Positions 1-9,649 are shown, numbered from the stretch's first letter. The stretch is DNA of 64,000 nucleotides from Xanthobacter dioxanivorans (GCF_016807805.1 NZ_CP063362.1:3948501-4012500); one strand, 5' to 3'. Numbers and translations: made by a program. Notes: generated by a model not told the origin, from the letters alone.

Positions 1-27
1 GGGCGTGCTGTTCCGGCCAAAATGAAA

Positions 28-52
28 ACGGCGCGCCGCAGGGGCGCGCCGT
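28..52 (-). terminator. Rho-independent terminator of the hydrolase gene
   Basis: A perfect 10-bp stem (28-37 with 43-52) closes a 5-base loop. On the minus strand it is followed by a T-rich stretch, the complement of the A-rich bases at 20-27. It lies just after the stop codon of the minus-strand hydrolase. Confidence 0.75.
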
Positions 53-74
53 CTTGGTTGCGATGCCGATCGCC

Positions 75-737
75 TCAGGCGGCGCTGGGCTTGCGGGTGC
101 CGGGCAGGCGCTTGTCGAGGTAGGTGCCCACCACGCCCATGAGATCCTCGGTCTTGCCGTCGAAGAAGTGGTTGGCACCGGCCACCACCTGCTGCTCGAT
201 GACGATGCCCTTCTGCGTCTTCAGCTTTTCCACCAGGGTCTGCACCGCCGAGGTGGGAACCACCGCGTCCTTGTCGCCATGGACGAACAGGCCGGACGAG
301 GGGCAGGGGGCGAGGAAGGAGAAGTCGTAGAGGTTCGCCGGCGCGGCGATGGAGATGAAGCCCTCCACCTCCGGGCGGCGCATCAGCAGCTGCATGCCGA
401 TCCAGGCGCCGAAGGAGAAGCCGGCGATCCAGCACGCCCGCGCGTCCGGGTTCACCGACTGCGCCCAGTCGAGCGCGGCGGCGGCGTCCGAAAGCTCGCC
501 CTGGCCGTGGTCGAAGGACCCCTGGGAGCGCCCGACGCCGCGGAAGTTGAAGCGCAGGACGGAGAAGCCGCGGTTCGCGAACTGGTAGTAGAGATTATAC
601 ACCACCGGATTGTTCATCGTGCCGCCGAACTGCGGGTGCGGATGAAGAATGATGGCAATGGGCGCATTGCGGGTCTTGGCGGGCTGGTAACGGCCTTCGA
701 GCCGTCCCTTTTCGCCGGGGAAGATCACTTCTGGCAT
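75..737 (-). CDS. Alpha/beta hydrolase (dienelactone hydrolase-like)
   Basis: This 220-residue cytosolic protein has the alpha/beta hydrolase layout. An oxyanion-type HPHPQFGG motif lies near residue 30, a nucleophile elbow-like GFSFGAW about residue 105, an acid in HGDKDAVV and a terminal GANHFF histidine. The central motif G-F-S-F-G fits a catalytic serine. Proteins like this in Hyphomicrobiales are annotated as alpha/beta hydrolases or dienelactone hydrolases; the substrate cannot be read from the sequence. The ATG at 737 was chosen because the homology-like region starts there (MPEVIFPG); the frame stays open upstream to 830 without family features. It is transcribed divergently from the suf operon and ends at a strong terminator. 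Confidence 0.85.
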   Translation of the reverse strand: MPEVIFPGEKGRLEGRYQPAKTRNAPIAIILHPHPQFGGTMNNPVVYNLYYQFANRGFSVLRFNFRGVGRSQGSFDHGQGELSDAAAALDWAQSVNPDARACWIAGFSFGAWIGMQLLMRRPEVEGFISIAAPANLYDFSFLAPCPSSGLFVHGDKDAVVPTSAVQTLVEKLKTQKGIVIEQQVVAGANHFFDGKTEDLMGVVGTYLDKRLPGTRKPSAA

Positions 738-873
738 GGAAGTTTTGCAACCTCTGGGTAGCAATGACGCGCGGGACGGATATCGACCCGAAACAACCCG
801 GTCGAGGACCGCGCATTTCAGAAAGTGCATCCGCGAGCATCACCGTAGCGACTTGACGACGATCGGGTAATGC

Positions 874-902
874 TTGACTTACAGACAGGAACGACCTATC
901 AG
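874..902 (+). promoter_or_regulatory. Predicted sigma-70 type promoter of the suf operon
   Basis: TTGACT at 874-879 and TATCAG at 897-902 are separated by 17 bases, the expected spacing for a housekeeping promoter. The predicted start falls inside the Irr-like palindrome immediately downstream. Confidence 0.55.
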
Positions 903-920
903 TTTAGAATAATTCTAAAC
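902..920 (+). promoter_or_regulatory. Irr-type iron control element
   Basis: The 19-base palindrome GTTTAGAATAATTCTAAAC has two perfect 9-base arms around one base. It contains the TTTAGAA-N3-TTCTAAA pattern known for Irr boxes (ICE motifs) of Hyphomicrobiales. It begins at the last base of the predicted -10 element, so bound Irr would block initiation. This matches repression of suf by Irr under iron limitation reported in relatives such as Agrobacterium. The assignment rests on motif similarity and location. Confidence 0.8.
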
Positions 921-1058
921 CGTTCCCGCCGGCTGCGCAAACCGTAGGGCGCTGCAATGCGGGTTCGGGTGAAGTTTGACCTATGACCGAGATTGCCGGC
1001 AATTGCAAGTCTGGCGCGGGGTCCGGGCGCGTTGCGCGCGAAGGGCCGGGAGGCGAAG

Positions 1059-2309
1059 ATGAGCGCGGGCGGCACCTTTGGGTCGCACCATCCGGGCGGT
1101 TCGGCTGAAGCGGCGCAGGCGCCCTCGGCCGCCGCGTCGGCGCGGCGCGTCTATCTCGATCACAATGCCACGAGCCCGCTGCGGCCGCAGGCGCGCGCCG
1201 CCGTGGTCGCGGCCCTCGATGCCGGCGGCAACGCGTCGTCGGTCCATGCCGACGGCCGCGCCGCGCGGGCGCGCATGGAGACGGCGCGGGCCGAGGTGGC
1301 TCGTCTCGTCGGTGCCTCGCCCCGCGGCATCGTGTTCACCTCCGGCGCCACCGAGGCGGCCGCCCTGGCGCTCAGCCCCGCAGTGGAGATCGATGGTCGG
1401 CCGAAGCCTTGCGATGTGCTGCTCGTGAGCGCGGTGGAGCATCCCGCGGTGCTGCGCGGCCACCGCTTCCCCGCCGGCGCGGCGGAGGTTCTCCCGGTGG
1501 ATCCGCAGGGGCGGCTGTCCCTCGACGCGCTGGCCGAGGCGCTGGCCCGCCATGCGGGCGCGGGGCGCCGGGCGATGCTGGCCCTGATGGCGGCCAACAA
1601 CGAGACCGGTGTCGTCCAGCCGGTGGCCGAGGCGGCGCGCCTGGTCCACGATCACGACGGCGTGGTCTTCTGCGATGCGGTGCAGGCGGCGGGGCGCCTG
1701 CCGCTCGACATGGCCGCGCTCGGCGCGGATTTCCTCGTCCTGTCCGCCCACAAGCTCGGCGGTCCGCAGGGCGCCGGAGCGCTGGTGGCGGGCGGGCCGG
1801 ACCATCGCGTGCCGGCGCTGCTCGCTGGCGGCGGGCAGGAGCGCGGCCGCCGGGCCGGCACCGAGAACGGCCCCGCCATCGCCGGCTTCGGCGCCGCCGC
1901 GATCGCCGCGCGGACGGGGCTGGCGGCGGAAGCGCCGCGGCTGACCGGGCTGCGCGACGCGCTGGAGCGCGGGGTGCGCGCCGTCCTGCCCGACGCGGAG
2001 GTGATCGGGTCCGGCGCGGAGCGGCTGCCCAATACCAGCACGCTGGCCTTTCCCGGAATTCGGGCCGAGACACTGGTGATCGCGCTCGACCTTTCCCACG
2101 TTAGTGTCAGTGCGGGTTCCGCCTGCTCTTCCGGGAAGGTCGGCGTTTCCCATGTGCTCGCCGCCATGGGCCTGCCGGCGGACACGGCGGCCGGTGCCAT
2201 CAGGCTGTCACTCGGCTGGTCCAGCACCGCGCAGGATGTGGACGAGGCGGTGGCGGCCTTGCAAAAGGTCGTGTCGCACCTGAGAAGCCGCGCGTCACGC
2301 GCGGCGTAG
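1059..2309 (+). CDS. Cysteine desulfurase, class I (SufS2/IscS-like), first gene of the suf operon
   Basis: This 416-residue PLP enzyme would release sulfur from cysteine for Fe-S cluster assembly. Visible marks are YLDHNAT at 32-38, NNETG at 180-184, the PLP lysine K232 in SAHKLGG, RAGTEN at 265-270 and the sulfur-carrying C356 in SAGSACSSG. The long GSACSSG loop is the class I (NifS/IscS) form, unlike the class II sufS further down the operon. The ATG at 1059 has a GGGAGG ribosome site; an earlier in-frame ATG at 993 lacks one and would add a non-conserved leader. In Agrobacterium the equivalent gene (sufS2) also heads the operon. Its final codons overlap the first of three hairpin repeats. 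Confidence 0.9.
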   Translation: MSAGGTFGSHHPGGSAEAAQAPSAAASARRVYLDHNATSPLRPQARAAVVAALDAGGNASSVHADGRAARARMETARAEVARLVGASPRGIVFTSGATEAAALALSPAVEIDGRPKPCDVLLVSAVEHPAVLRGHRFPAGAAEVLPVDPQGRLSLDALAEALARHAGAGRRAMLALMAANNETGVVQPVAEAARLVHDHDGVVFCDAVQAAGRLPLDMAALGADFLVLSAHKLGGPQGAGALVAGGPDHRVPALLAGGGQERGRRAGTENGPAIAGFGAAAIAARTGLAAEAPRLTGLRDALERGVRAVLPDAEVIGSGAERLPNTSTLAFPGIRAETLVIALDLSHVSVSAGSACSSGKVGVSHVLAAMGLPADTAAGAIRLSLGWSSTAQDVDEAVAALQKVVSHLRSRASRAA

Positions 2310-2387
2310 AAACAGGAACTTCTGAAGCCGCGCGTCACCCGCGGCGTTTGGAGCAAGGATTTTCGAAGCCGTGCGTCACGCGCGGCG
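2284..2387 (+). repeat. Three tandem 23-bp hairpin repeats between sufS2 and sufB
   Basis: Near-identical 23-base units occur at 2284-2306, 2324-2346 and 2365-2387, with a period of 40-41 bases. Each encodes a 7-bp stem around the loop TCA. Unit 1 is perfect, unit 2 has one C-C mismatch and unit 3 one U-G pair. Unit 1 lies inside the last codons of sufS2, and the other two fill the gap before sufB. They could pause, process or stabilise the mRNA; the function is not known. Confidence 0.75.
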
Positions 2388-2451
2388 TGAGGATCGAAGA
2401 CGTGGACTTGACCCGCGGGCCTTGACCCCGCGCGGGAGAGGAGATGAGAAG

Positions 2452-3924
2452 ATGCCTGCGGTTCAGGAAACGGTCGAACGCGTCCGCGCGATCGACGTGG
2501 ACCAGTACAAGTACGGGTTCGTCACCGACATCGAGAGCGAGAAGGCCCCCAAGGGCCTATCCGAAGATACCGTCCGCTATATCTCCGCCCGCAAGAACGA
2601 GCCCGAATGGATGCTCGCATGGCGGCTCGACGCCTATCGGCGCTGGCTGACCATGGAAGAGCCCACCTGGGCGCGGGTGAGCTATCCGACCATCGATTTC
2701 CAGGACTATTATTACTACTCCGCGCCCAAGGCGGCGCCGAAGTCCATCGACGAGATCGATCCCGAGATCCTGAAGACCTACGAGAAGCTCGGCATCCCGC
2801 TGCGCGAGCGCGACGCGCTGCTCGGCATCGAGGGGGCCTCCGGCTCGCGGGTGGCGGTGGACGCGGTGTTCGACAGCGTGTCGGTGGCTACCACCTTCAA
2901 GGCGGAGCTGGCCAAGGCGGGCGTGATCTTCATGCCCATCTCGGAAGCCATCCGCGAGCATCCCGAGCTGGTGAAGCAGTATCTGGGCTCCGTGGTGCCG
3001 GTGTCGGACAATTTCTACGCCACGCTCAACACGGCGGTGTTCTCCGACGGCTCGTTCGTCTACGTGCCGAAGGGGGTGCGCTGCCCCATGGAGCTCTCCA
3101 CCTACTTCCGCATCAACGAGCGCAACACCGGCCAGTTCGAGCGCACCCTCATCATCGCCGACGAGGGATCCTACGTGAGCTACCTGGAAGGCTGCACCGC
3201 CCCCCAGCGCGACGAGAACCAGCTGCACGCCGCCGTGGTCGAGCTGGTGGCGCTGAAGGATGCGGAGATCAAGTATTCCACCGTCCAGAACTGGTATCCC
3301 GGCGACAAGGACGGCAAGGGCGGCATCTACAATTTCGTCACCAAGCGCGGCGATTGCCGGGGCGACAATTCCAAGATCTCGTGGACGCAGGTCGAGACCG
3401 GATCGGCCATCACCTGGAAGTATCCGAGCTGCATCCTGCGCGGCGACAATTCCCAGGGCGAGTTCTATTCCATCGCCATCTCGAACGGCCACCAGCAGGT
3501 GGATTCGGGCACCAAGATGATCCATCTCGGCAAGAACACGTCGAGCCGCATCATCTCCAAGGGCATCGCCGCGGGCCATTCGGACAACACCTATCGCGGG
3601 CTGGTCTCGGCCCACCGCAAGGCGACGGGCGCGCGCAACTTCACCAACTGCGACTCTCTGCTCATCGGCAACAATTGCGGCGCCCATACCGTGCCGTACA
3701 TGGAGGCGAAGAACGCCTCGGCCCAGTTCGAGCACGAGGCGACCACCTCCAAGATCTCCGAGGACCAGATGTTCTACTGCCTCCAGCGCGGCCTCGGCCC
3801 GGAGGAGGCGGTGGCCCTCATCGTCAACGGCTTCGTGCGCGACGTGCTCCAGCAGCTGCCCATGGAGTTCGCGGTGGAGGCGCAGAAGCTGATCGCGGTG
3901 AGCCTGGAAGGGAGCGTGGGGTGA
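2452..3924 (+). CDS. sufB: Fe-S cluster assembly scaffold SufB
   Basis: At 490 residues this is a full-length SufB, the scaffold subunit of the SufBC2D complex on which new Fe-S clusters form in the cytosol. Recognisable SufB segments include [17 protein letters not shown], the [14 protein letters not shown] region, SYLEGCTAP and the C-terminal [18 protein letters not shown] block with conserved cysteines. The ATG at 2452 is preceded by GAGAGGAG; the longer open frame to 2371 runs back through the hairpin repeats and is not conserved in type. It lies 142 bases downstream of sufS2 and upstream of sufC. Confidence 0.96.
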   Translation: MPAVQETVERVRAIDVDQYKYGFVTDIESEKAPKGLSEDTVRYISARKNEPEWMLAWRLDAYRRWLTMEEPTWARVSYPTIDFQDYYYYSAPKAAPKSIDEIDPEILKTYEKLGIPLRERDALLGIEGASGSRVAVDAVFDSVSVATTFKAELAKAGVIFMPISEAIREHPELVKQYLGSVVPVSDNFYATLNTAVFSDGSFVYVPKGVRCPMELSTYFRINERNTGQFERTLIIADEGSYVSYLEGCTAPQRDENQLHAAVVELVALKDAEIKYSTVQNWYPGDKDGKGGIYNFVTKRGDCRGDNSKISWTQVETGSAITWKYPSCILRGDNSQGEFYSIAISNGHQQVDSGTKMIHLGKNTSSRIISKGIAAGHSDNTYRGLVSAHRKATGARNFTNCDSLLIGNNCGAHTVPYMEAKNASAQFEHEATTSKISEDQMFYCLQRGLGPEEAVALIVNGFVRDVLQQLPMEFAVEAQKLIAVSLEGSVG

Positions 3925-3974
3925 GCGGCGGCGCCGCTTTCCGGCCTTCCCGGTCGCGTTTTCCCGCCCGTTAT

Positions 3975-4074
3975 GGCCGGCCTTGAGCCGGCCTTCCACG
4001 CGGCGGGGTTCGCACAAGTTTCGCCGATCCTACGTGGTCGGCACGGCGTGGATGCCCGGGAGGAGCCCGGGCAT
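3975..4074 (+). repeat. Two palindromic hairpins in the sufB-sufC gap
   Basis: The 205-base gap between sufB and sufC holds two perfect inverted repeats. One has a 7-bp stem with a 5-base loop (3975-3993); the other has a 9-bp stem with a 5-base loop (4052-4074, arms ATGCCCGGG and CCCGGGCAT). The second resembles dispersed palindromes common between genes in Hyphomicrobiales. Neither is followed by a T-run, so they are unlikely to terminate transcription. Confidence 0.6.
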
Positions 4075-4129
4075 GACGGGCGGTTCGAGATCGCCCGGGA
4101 CGCCCTGAACAGTTCAAGGAATCGGACAC

Positions 4130-4875
<746 letters not shown>

Positions 4876-4879
<4 letters not shown>

Positions 4880-6215
4880 GCGCGGCCATGAACATCACCC
4901 TTCGACCGGCCCGCACCGCGGCCGAGGAAGCCATCGCCGCCACGCTCGCGGCGCAGCTTGAAAAGGAAGCCGGGCAGGGGCGCATCGGCGACCTGCGCCG
5001 CGACGCGCTGGAGGCGTTCCGCGCCCACGGCCTGCCGCACCGGCGGGTGGAGGAATGGAAATATACGGACCTGCGCGCGGCGGTGCGGGACTTTCCGGCG
5101 CTGGCCGGCCCCCCGACGCGGCGGCCCGCGCCGAGGCCGATGCCCGGGCCCTGCGCGTGCCCCATGCCGCGCGCATGCTGTTCGTCAGCGGGGTTCTGGC
5201 GCCCGGCGAATCCGATCTCGGGGCGCTGCCCGAGGGCGTCACCGCGCTGCCGCTGGCGAGCGCCATCGCGGCGGGCGATGCGCTGGCGGATCGCATCGGC
5301 GCGCTGGCGCCGGAGCGCTATGACGGGGCGTTCGCGCTCAATGCCGGCTTCCTCGGCGAAGGTCTGGTGCTGCGCGTCGCCGCCGGCACCCGGGTGGAAA
5401 AGCCGGTGCACCTCGCCCACGTCTTTCCCTCGGACGAGGCTTTCGCCGGCTTCACCCGCACCATCGTGGTGGTGGAGGAGGGCGCCGAGCTGACGCTGGT
5501 GGAGAGCTTCTCCGGCCGCGCCGGCGTCGCCTACCACGCGAACCACGCGGTTGAGCTGGTGGTGGAGGACACGGCGGTGGTCCATCTGGTCCGCCTCCAG
5601 GAAGAAGGCGAGGCCGCCCTGCATCTGTCCACGCTCATGGTGGAGCTGGGGCGGGGGTCGCGGCTCGACCTGTTCTCCCTGGCGCGCGGGGCGGGCCTGT
5701 CGCGCTATTCCGTCTTCGGCCGCTTCGCCGGCGCGGGGGCCACGGCCGGCATTCGCGGCGCCAGCCTGCTCAAGGATCGCCAGCACGGCGACACCACCTT
5801 GCTCATCGACCATGCGGTGGCGGGCTGCGAAAGCCGCGAGCTGTTCAAGACCGTGCTCGCCGACAGGGCGCGCGGCGTCTTCCAGGGCAAGATCGTGGTG
5901 CGTCGCGATGCCCAGAAGACGGATGGGCGCATGATGAGCCAGTCTCTGCTGCTGAGCGACGATGCGGAGATGGACAACAAGCCCGAGCTGGAGATCTTCG
6001 CCGACGACGTGCAGTGCGGCCATGGCGCCACCGCCGGCGCCCTGGACGACAAGATGCTGTTCTACCTGCGCTCGCGCGGCCTGCCCGAGAAGGAGGCCGA
6101 GAAGCTGCTGATCCAGGCCTTCGTGGGCGAGGCGGTGGAATATGTGGAGGACGAGGCGCTGCGCGACGTCCTCATGGACCGCATGATGGTGTGGCTGGAG
6201 CAACGCGCGGGGTGA
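4876..6215 (+). CDS. sufD: Fe-S assembly protein SufD, reading frame broken by a -1 shift at 5109-5114
   Basis: SufD is the partner of SufB in the SufBC2D scaffold. Its N-terminus reads in one frame from 4876 (GTG overlapping the sufC stop; ATG at 4888 is an alternative) through the conserved HRRVEEWKYTDLR motif to a run of six C at 5109-5114. The rest of SufD, starting PPDAAARAEADARA and running through DDVQCGHGAT and FYLRSRGLP to the stop at 6215, is in the -1 frame. One added C would give an uninterrupted protein of about 446 residues, normal for the family. Without it the upstream frame continues only to 5493 and gives a 205-residue product. A sequencing error is my preferred explanation because sufD is normally essential in this operon type; a real mutation or ribosomal slippage cannot be excluded. 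Confidence 0.85.
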
Positions 6216-6311
6216 GGGGCGGCCTAGCGCCGGCTTGACGAGCCGGGGGATGACACGGCGATGGGCGCCGGGGGCATTAGGCCGAACCGATTGCATGAGG
6301 ACCCGATTGCC

Positions 6312-7571
6312 ATGACGACTGCCTCTTCCCCCCTCCACCCCGCCGTTTCCGGCGACACCTTCGACGTGGAGGCGGTGCGCGCCGATTTTCCGGCGCTGTC
6401 GCTCGAGGTGAACGGCCATCCGCTGGTCTATCTCGACAACGCCGCCTCGGCGCAGAAGCCGCGGCAGGTGATCCAGCGCATGGTGACCGCCTACGAGCGG
6501 GAATATTCCAACGTCCACCGCGGCCTGCATTTTCTCGCCAATGCCGCCACCGAGGCCTTCGAGGAGGCGCGCGAGAGCGTGCGCGGCTTCATCAATGCCG
6601 CATCGGTGGAGGAGGTCATCTTCACCCGCTCGGGCACCGGGGCCATCAACACGGTGGCGTCCTCGCTGGGCCAGTCCATCGAGGCGGGCGACGAGATCGT
6701 GCTGTCCATCATGGAGCACCATTCCAACATCGTGCCGTGGAATTTCCTGCGCGAGCGCAAGGGCGCGGTGATCAGGTGGGCGCCGGTGCGCGAGGACGGG
6801 TCGTTCGATTTCGAGGCGTTCCAGGGCCTGCTCAGCGCGCGCACGAAGATCGTCGCCATCACCCAGATGTCGAACGTGCTGGGCACGGTCACGCCCATCA
6901 AGGAGATCGCCGCCGCCGCCCACGCCGTGGGGGCGAAGGTGGTGGTGGACGGCTGCCAGGCCATCGTCCACATGCCGGTGGACGTGCGCGACCTCGACGT
7001 GGATTTCTACGCCGTCACCGGCCACAAGCTCTACGCGCCCACGGGAATCGGCGTGCTCTACGGCAAGCTGGGCCTGCTCGCGCAGATGCCACCCTACGAA
7101 GGTGGGGGCGAGATGATCCGCGAGGTGACGGAAGATTACGTCACCTATGGCGTGCCCCCCCACAGATTTGAAGCTGGAACACCTCCAATTGTTCAGGCGA
7201 TCGGACTGGGCGCCGCCATCGAATATGTGAAGTCCATCGGCCGCGAACGCATCGAAGCGCACGAGCATGCGCTTTCGACCTACGCCCACGAGCGCTTGGG
7301 AATGCTCAATTCCCTGCGCATCATCGGCACCGCGCCGGGCAAGGGCGCCATCATCTCATTCGAGATGAAGGGGGCCCATCCGCACGACGTGGCCACCGTC
7401 ATCGACCGCTACGGCGTCGCGGTGCGGGCCGGCACCCATTGCGCGCAGCCGCTTTTGGCCCGATATGGTGCTTCAGCGACGTGCCGCGCATCCTTTGCCC
7501 TTTACAACACGCGCGCCGACGTGGACCGTCTGGTGGACGCCCTCGTCAAGGCGCAGGATTTGTTCGCATGA
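6312..7571 (+). CDS. sufS: Cysteine desulfurase SufS, class II
   Basis: This 419-residue class II PLP desulfurase supplies sulfur to SufBCD. Motifs are YLDNAASAQKP at about 40-50, MEHHSNIVPW near 134-143, the PLP lysine K239 in TGHKLYAPTGIG and the active-site C377 in RAGTHCAQPLL on the short class II loop. The ATG at 6312 gives the usual SufS length; the frame is open to 6261 without support. It lies 96 bases after sufD and overlaps the next gene by ATGA. With SufS2 upstream, the operon carries both desulfurase classes. Confidence 0.95.
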   Translation: MTTASSPLHPAVSGDTFDVEAVRADFPALSLEVNGHPLVYLDNAASAQKPRQVIQRMVTAYEREYSNVHRGLHFLANAATEAFEEARESVRGFINAASVEEVIFTRSGTGAINTVASSLGQSIEAGDEIVLSIMEHHSNIVPWNFLRERKGAVIRWAPVREDGSFDFEAFQGLLSARTKIVAITQMSNVLGTVTPIKEIAAAAHAVGAKVVVDGCQAIVHMPVDVRDLDVDFYAVTGHKLYAPTGIGVLYGKLGLLAQMPPYEGGGEMIREVTEDYVTYGVPPHRFEAGTPPIVQAIGLGAAIEYVKSIGRERIEAHEHALSTYAHERLGMLNSLRIIGTAPGKGAIISFEMKGAHPHDVATVIDRYGVAVRAGTHCAQPLLARYGASATCRASFALYNTRADVDRLVDALVKAQDLFA

Positions 7572-7957
7572 CCGATACGAACGCCCCCGATACGAAGGCC
7601 GCCGAGGCGGCGCACCAGCCGCAGATCAAGTCCGCCATCCCCGAGGCGGAGCTGACCCGCCTCACGGACGAGATCGTGGGCGCGCTCAAGACCGTCTACG
7701 ATCCGGAGATCCCGGTGGACATCTATGAGCTGGGCCTCATCTACAAGGTGGACATCTCCGACGATCACACCGTGGCGGTGGAGATGACGCTGACCACCCC
7801 CAACTGCCCCGCCGCCGCCGAGCTGCCGGGCATGGTGGAAAGCGCGGTCGCGACCGTTCCGGGGGTCGCGGACGTGAAGGTGGACATCACCTTCGACCCG
7901 CCGTGGGACCAGGGCCGCATGTCCGAGGAAGCCCGCGCGACGCTCAACCTCTGGTGA
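7568..7957 (+). CDS. SUF system DUF59/MIP18-family protein (SufT-like)
   Basis: This 129-residue protein has a disordered N-terminus of about 25 residues and then a MIP18/DUF59 domain. The domain includes DPEIPVDIYELGLIY (45-59) and the conserved cysteine C80 in TTPNCPAA. Members of this family assist Fe-S cluster maturation or transfer, and the gene occupies the sufX/sufT position of Agrobacterium-type suf operons. The start overlaps the sufS stop codon (ATGA), which points to coupled translation. The exact biochemical role is not established from sequence. Confidence 0.9.
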   Translation: MTDTNAPDTKAAEAAHQPQIKSAIPEAELTRLTDEIVGALKTVYDPEIPVDIYELGLIYKVDISDDHTVAVEMTLTTPNCPAAAELPGMVESAVATVPGVADVKVDITFDPPWDQGRMSEEARATLNLW

Positions 7958-7963
7958 GCTCAG

Positions 7964-8395
7964 GTGAGCGGCGCGCGCCCCGCTCCGCCGCTCGGCCGGG
8001 TGGTCGAAACCGGCCTCTACGTGGATGATCTCGCCCGCGCCCGCGCCTTCTACGAAGGCGTGCTGGGCCTTGCCCCCATGCTCGCCGACGACCGCTTCGC
8101 CGCCTATCCGGTGGGCGGCACGGTGCTGCTGCTGTTCGTGCGCGGCACCGCCGGCGCGGCGATCGCGCTGCCGTTCGGCGGCACCATCCCGCCCCATGAC
8201 GGCACCGGCCGCCTGCATTTCGCCTTTGCCGTGGCGGCGGAGGACATGGAGCCCTGGCGGGCGCACCTCACCGCCCACGACGTCGCCATCGAGGGCGAGG
8301 TGCATTGGCCGAAGGGCTCCGTCAGCCTCTATTTCCGCGACCCCGACGGGAACCTGGCGGAGATCGCCAGCCCCGGGCTGTGGGCGAATTATTAG
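7964..8395 (+). CDS. VOC (glyoxalase/bleomycin resistance) family protein
   Basis: This 143-residue protein has the paired beta-alpha-beta-beta-beta layout of the vicinal oxygen chelate family. An N-terminal VVETGLYVDDLARARAFYEG is followed by a GRLHFAF strand with a potential metal histidine and a C-terminal YFRDPDGNLAEIASPG strand with a potential metal glutamate. Substrate is unknown. It starts with GTG six bases after the SufT-like gene, so it is probably co-transcribed with suf. The operon of Agrobacterium ends with sufA at this place; no SufA-type protein is present here. Confidence 0.8.
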   Translation: MSGARPAPPLGRVVETGLYVDDLARARAFYEGVLGLAPMLADDRFAAYPVGGTVLLLFVRGTAGAAIALPFGGTIPPHDGTGRLHFAFAVAAEDMEPWRAHLTAHDVAIEGEVHWPKGSVSLYFRDPDGNLAEIASPGLWANY

Positions 8396-8449
8396 GGCGG
8401 TCTGGCGGCACCGTGGCAGCGCTCCGGCGGCGGGGTGGATGCCCCTGCC

Positions 8450-9406
8450 TCACGCCACCCGATCCTGCGCCGTGCAGGCGAAGCGGATCTGCTCCACGTG
8501 GCGGTGGTCGGTGCCGCAGCAGCCGCCGAGCACCGTGAACTGGGGCATGCGCGTGCGGATGTCGCGATAGAGGCGGCCAAGCTCCACCGGATCGCCGGCG
8601 TCGAGGTCCGGCGAGGCGTCGAGTTCCGCGTGGCTGCGGCGCGAGGCGTTGGCGCGCAGCCCGCGCAGGCGCGCCGTCCAGTCCGCCCCCGGCTCGAGGA
8701 TGCCGGCAAAATGGGTGGGGTGGGCACAATTGATGAGGTAATAGGCCGGTGCGCCTGCGGTGGCCGCGTCGGTCTCCCGGATCGCATCCTTCAGCGACTG
8801 GCCGGACGGCAGGCGCCCGTCCGTTTCCAGGGTGAAGGAGACGGCGGCCGGAAGCCCGGCCTCCCGCGCCGCCAGCGCGATGCCGATGGCTTCCTCCACA
8901 TAGTTCAGCGTGTAGGCCGCGACCATGTCGGCCGAGGTGCGCGCGAAGATGCCGATCTGCCAGGCGTGGTAATCGCGGGCCTCGGCCGCGCTCATCGTCG
9001 CCTCCGCCTTGTAGCCGTCGCCGCGCGGACCCACCACGCCGGAGACCACCATGGGGGCGCGCGCCGTCTCGTGCCGCTGGCGGATCTCCTCCATCAGGGC
9101 GACGCCGCTTCGGTTGATGTCCTCCAGCGCCGACAGGGACAGGCCCATTCTGGCGCCCCAGTCCGGGCTCGAGCGCCAGTTGGGGGAATCCAGCACGAAG
9201 CCGAGCCCGGCTTCGGCGGCAAGGCCGGCATAATGGTCGTAATAGGTGCGCAGGCGCTGCGTGCCCGCCTTGTCCTTCAGCAGATCCGCGGCGGCGAAGA
9301 AGGGCAGATCAATACCTTGATGGAAAACGAGGGTGGTCTCCAGCCCGCCATCCATCAGAAACACGCGCTCGGACAATTGCGGCAGTGCCGCGCGATACTT
9401 GCTCAT
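8450..9406 (-). CDS. Homocysteine S-methyltransferase family protein
   Basis: At 318 residues this is a single-domain zinc-dependent methyltransferase of the MHT/BHMT family, which methylates homocysteine or a related thiol. The family zinc ligands are visible: C227 in INCAHP and the C296-C297 pair in GGCCGT. An N-terminal MDGGLETTL strand is also typical. The methyl donor (S-methylmethionine, betaine or other) cannot be told. It is transcribed toward the VOC gene and its start lies 243 bases from the divergent TetR gene, which could regulate it. Confidence 0.85.
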   Translation of the reverse strand: MSKYRAALPQLSERVFLMDGGLETTLVFHQGIDLPFFAAADLLKDKAGTQRLRTYYDHYAGLAAEAGLGFVLDSPNWRSSPDWGARMGLSLSALEDINRSGVALMEEIRQRHETARAPMVVSGVVGPRGDGYKAEATMSAAEARDYHAWQIGIFARTSADMVAAYTLNYVEEAIGIALAAREAGLPAAVSFTLETDGRLPSGQSLKDAIRETDAATAGAPAYYLINCAHPTHFAGILEPGADWTARLRGLRANASRRSHAELDASPDLDAGDPVELGRLYRDIRTRMPQFTVLGGCCGTDHRHVEQIRFACTAQDRVA

Positions 9407-9625
9407 TCGGGTCTCCAGCGGAGCGGAACGGCACCCGGAGGGCCTTCAATGCATTGAAGAGCCGGCGCCGCGACGGCGCGAAACATGCGGCGCGCGCCTG
9501 CGCCGTTCCAGCCGACTCGTGGTCAAGCGTCCGGGAAAATCAGACAAGCTCTTGCGCCGCTTTTTATTTTCCACTCCGGGCGGGGTGTTTGAGGTGCCGC
9601 AGCGGAAGCCAGCGTTTCCTGTCAA

Positions 9626-9642
9626 CTGTACCTGTGGTACAG
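9626..9642 (+). promoter_or_regulatory. Probable TetR-family operator
   Basis: The sequence CTGTACCTGTGGTACAG is a perfect 7-bp inverted repeat around TGT and ends seven bases before the start codon of the TetR gene. Many TetR regulators repress themselves through such a palindrome. It lies between the start codons of the regulator and the divergent methyltransferase gene, so it could control both. Confidence 0.7.
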
Positions 9643-9649
9643 CAGGCGC

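Noticed and set aside
5109..5114. Programmed -1 frameshifting in sufD
   Set aside because: No downstream stimulator is evident, and the same fault occurs in lpxD and lpxB. An under-called homopolymer is simpler. It was kept only as an alternative.
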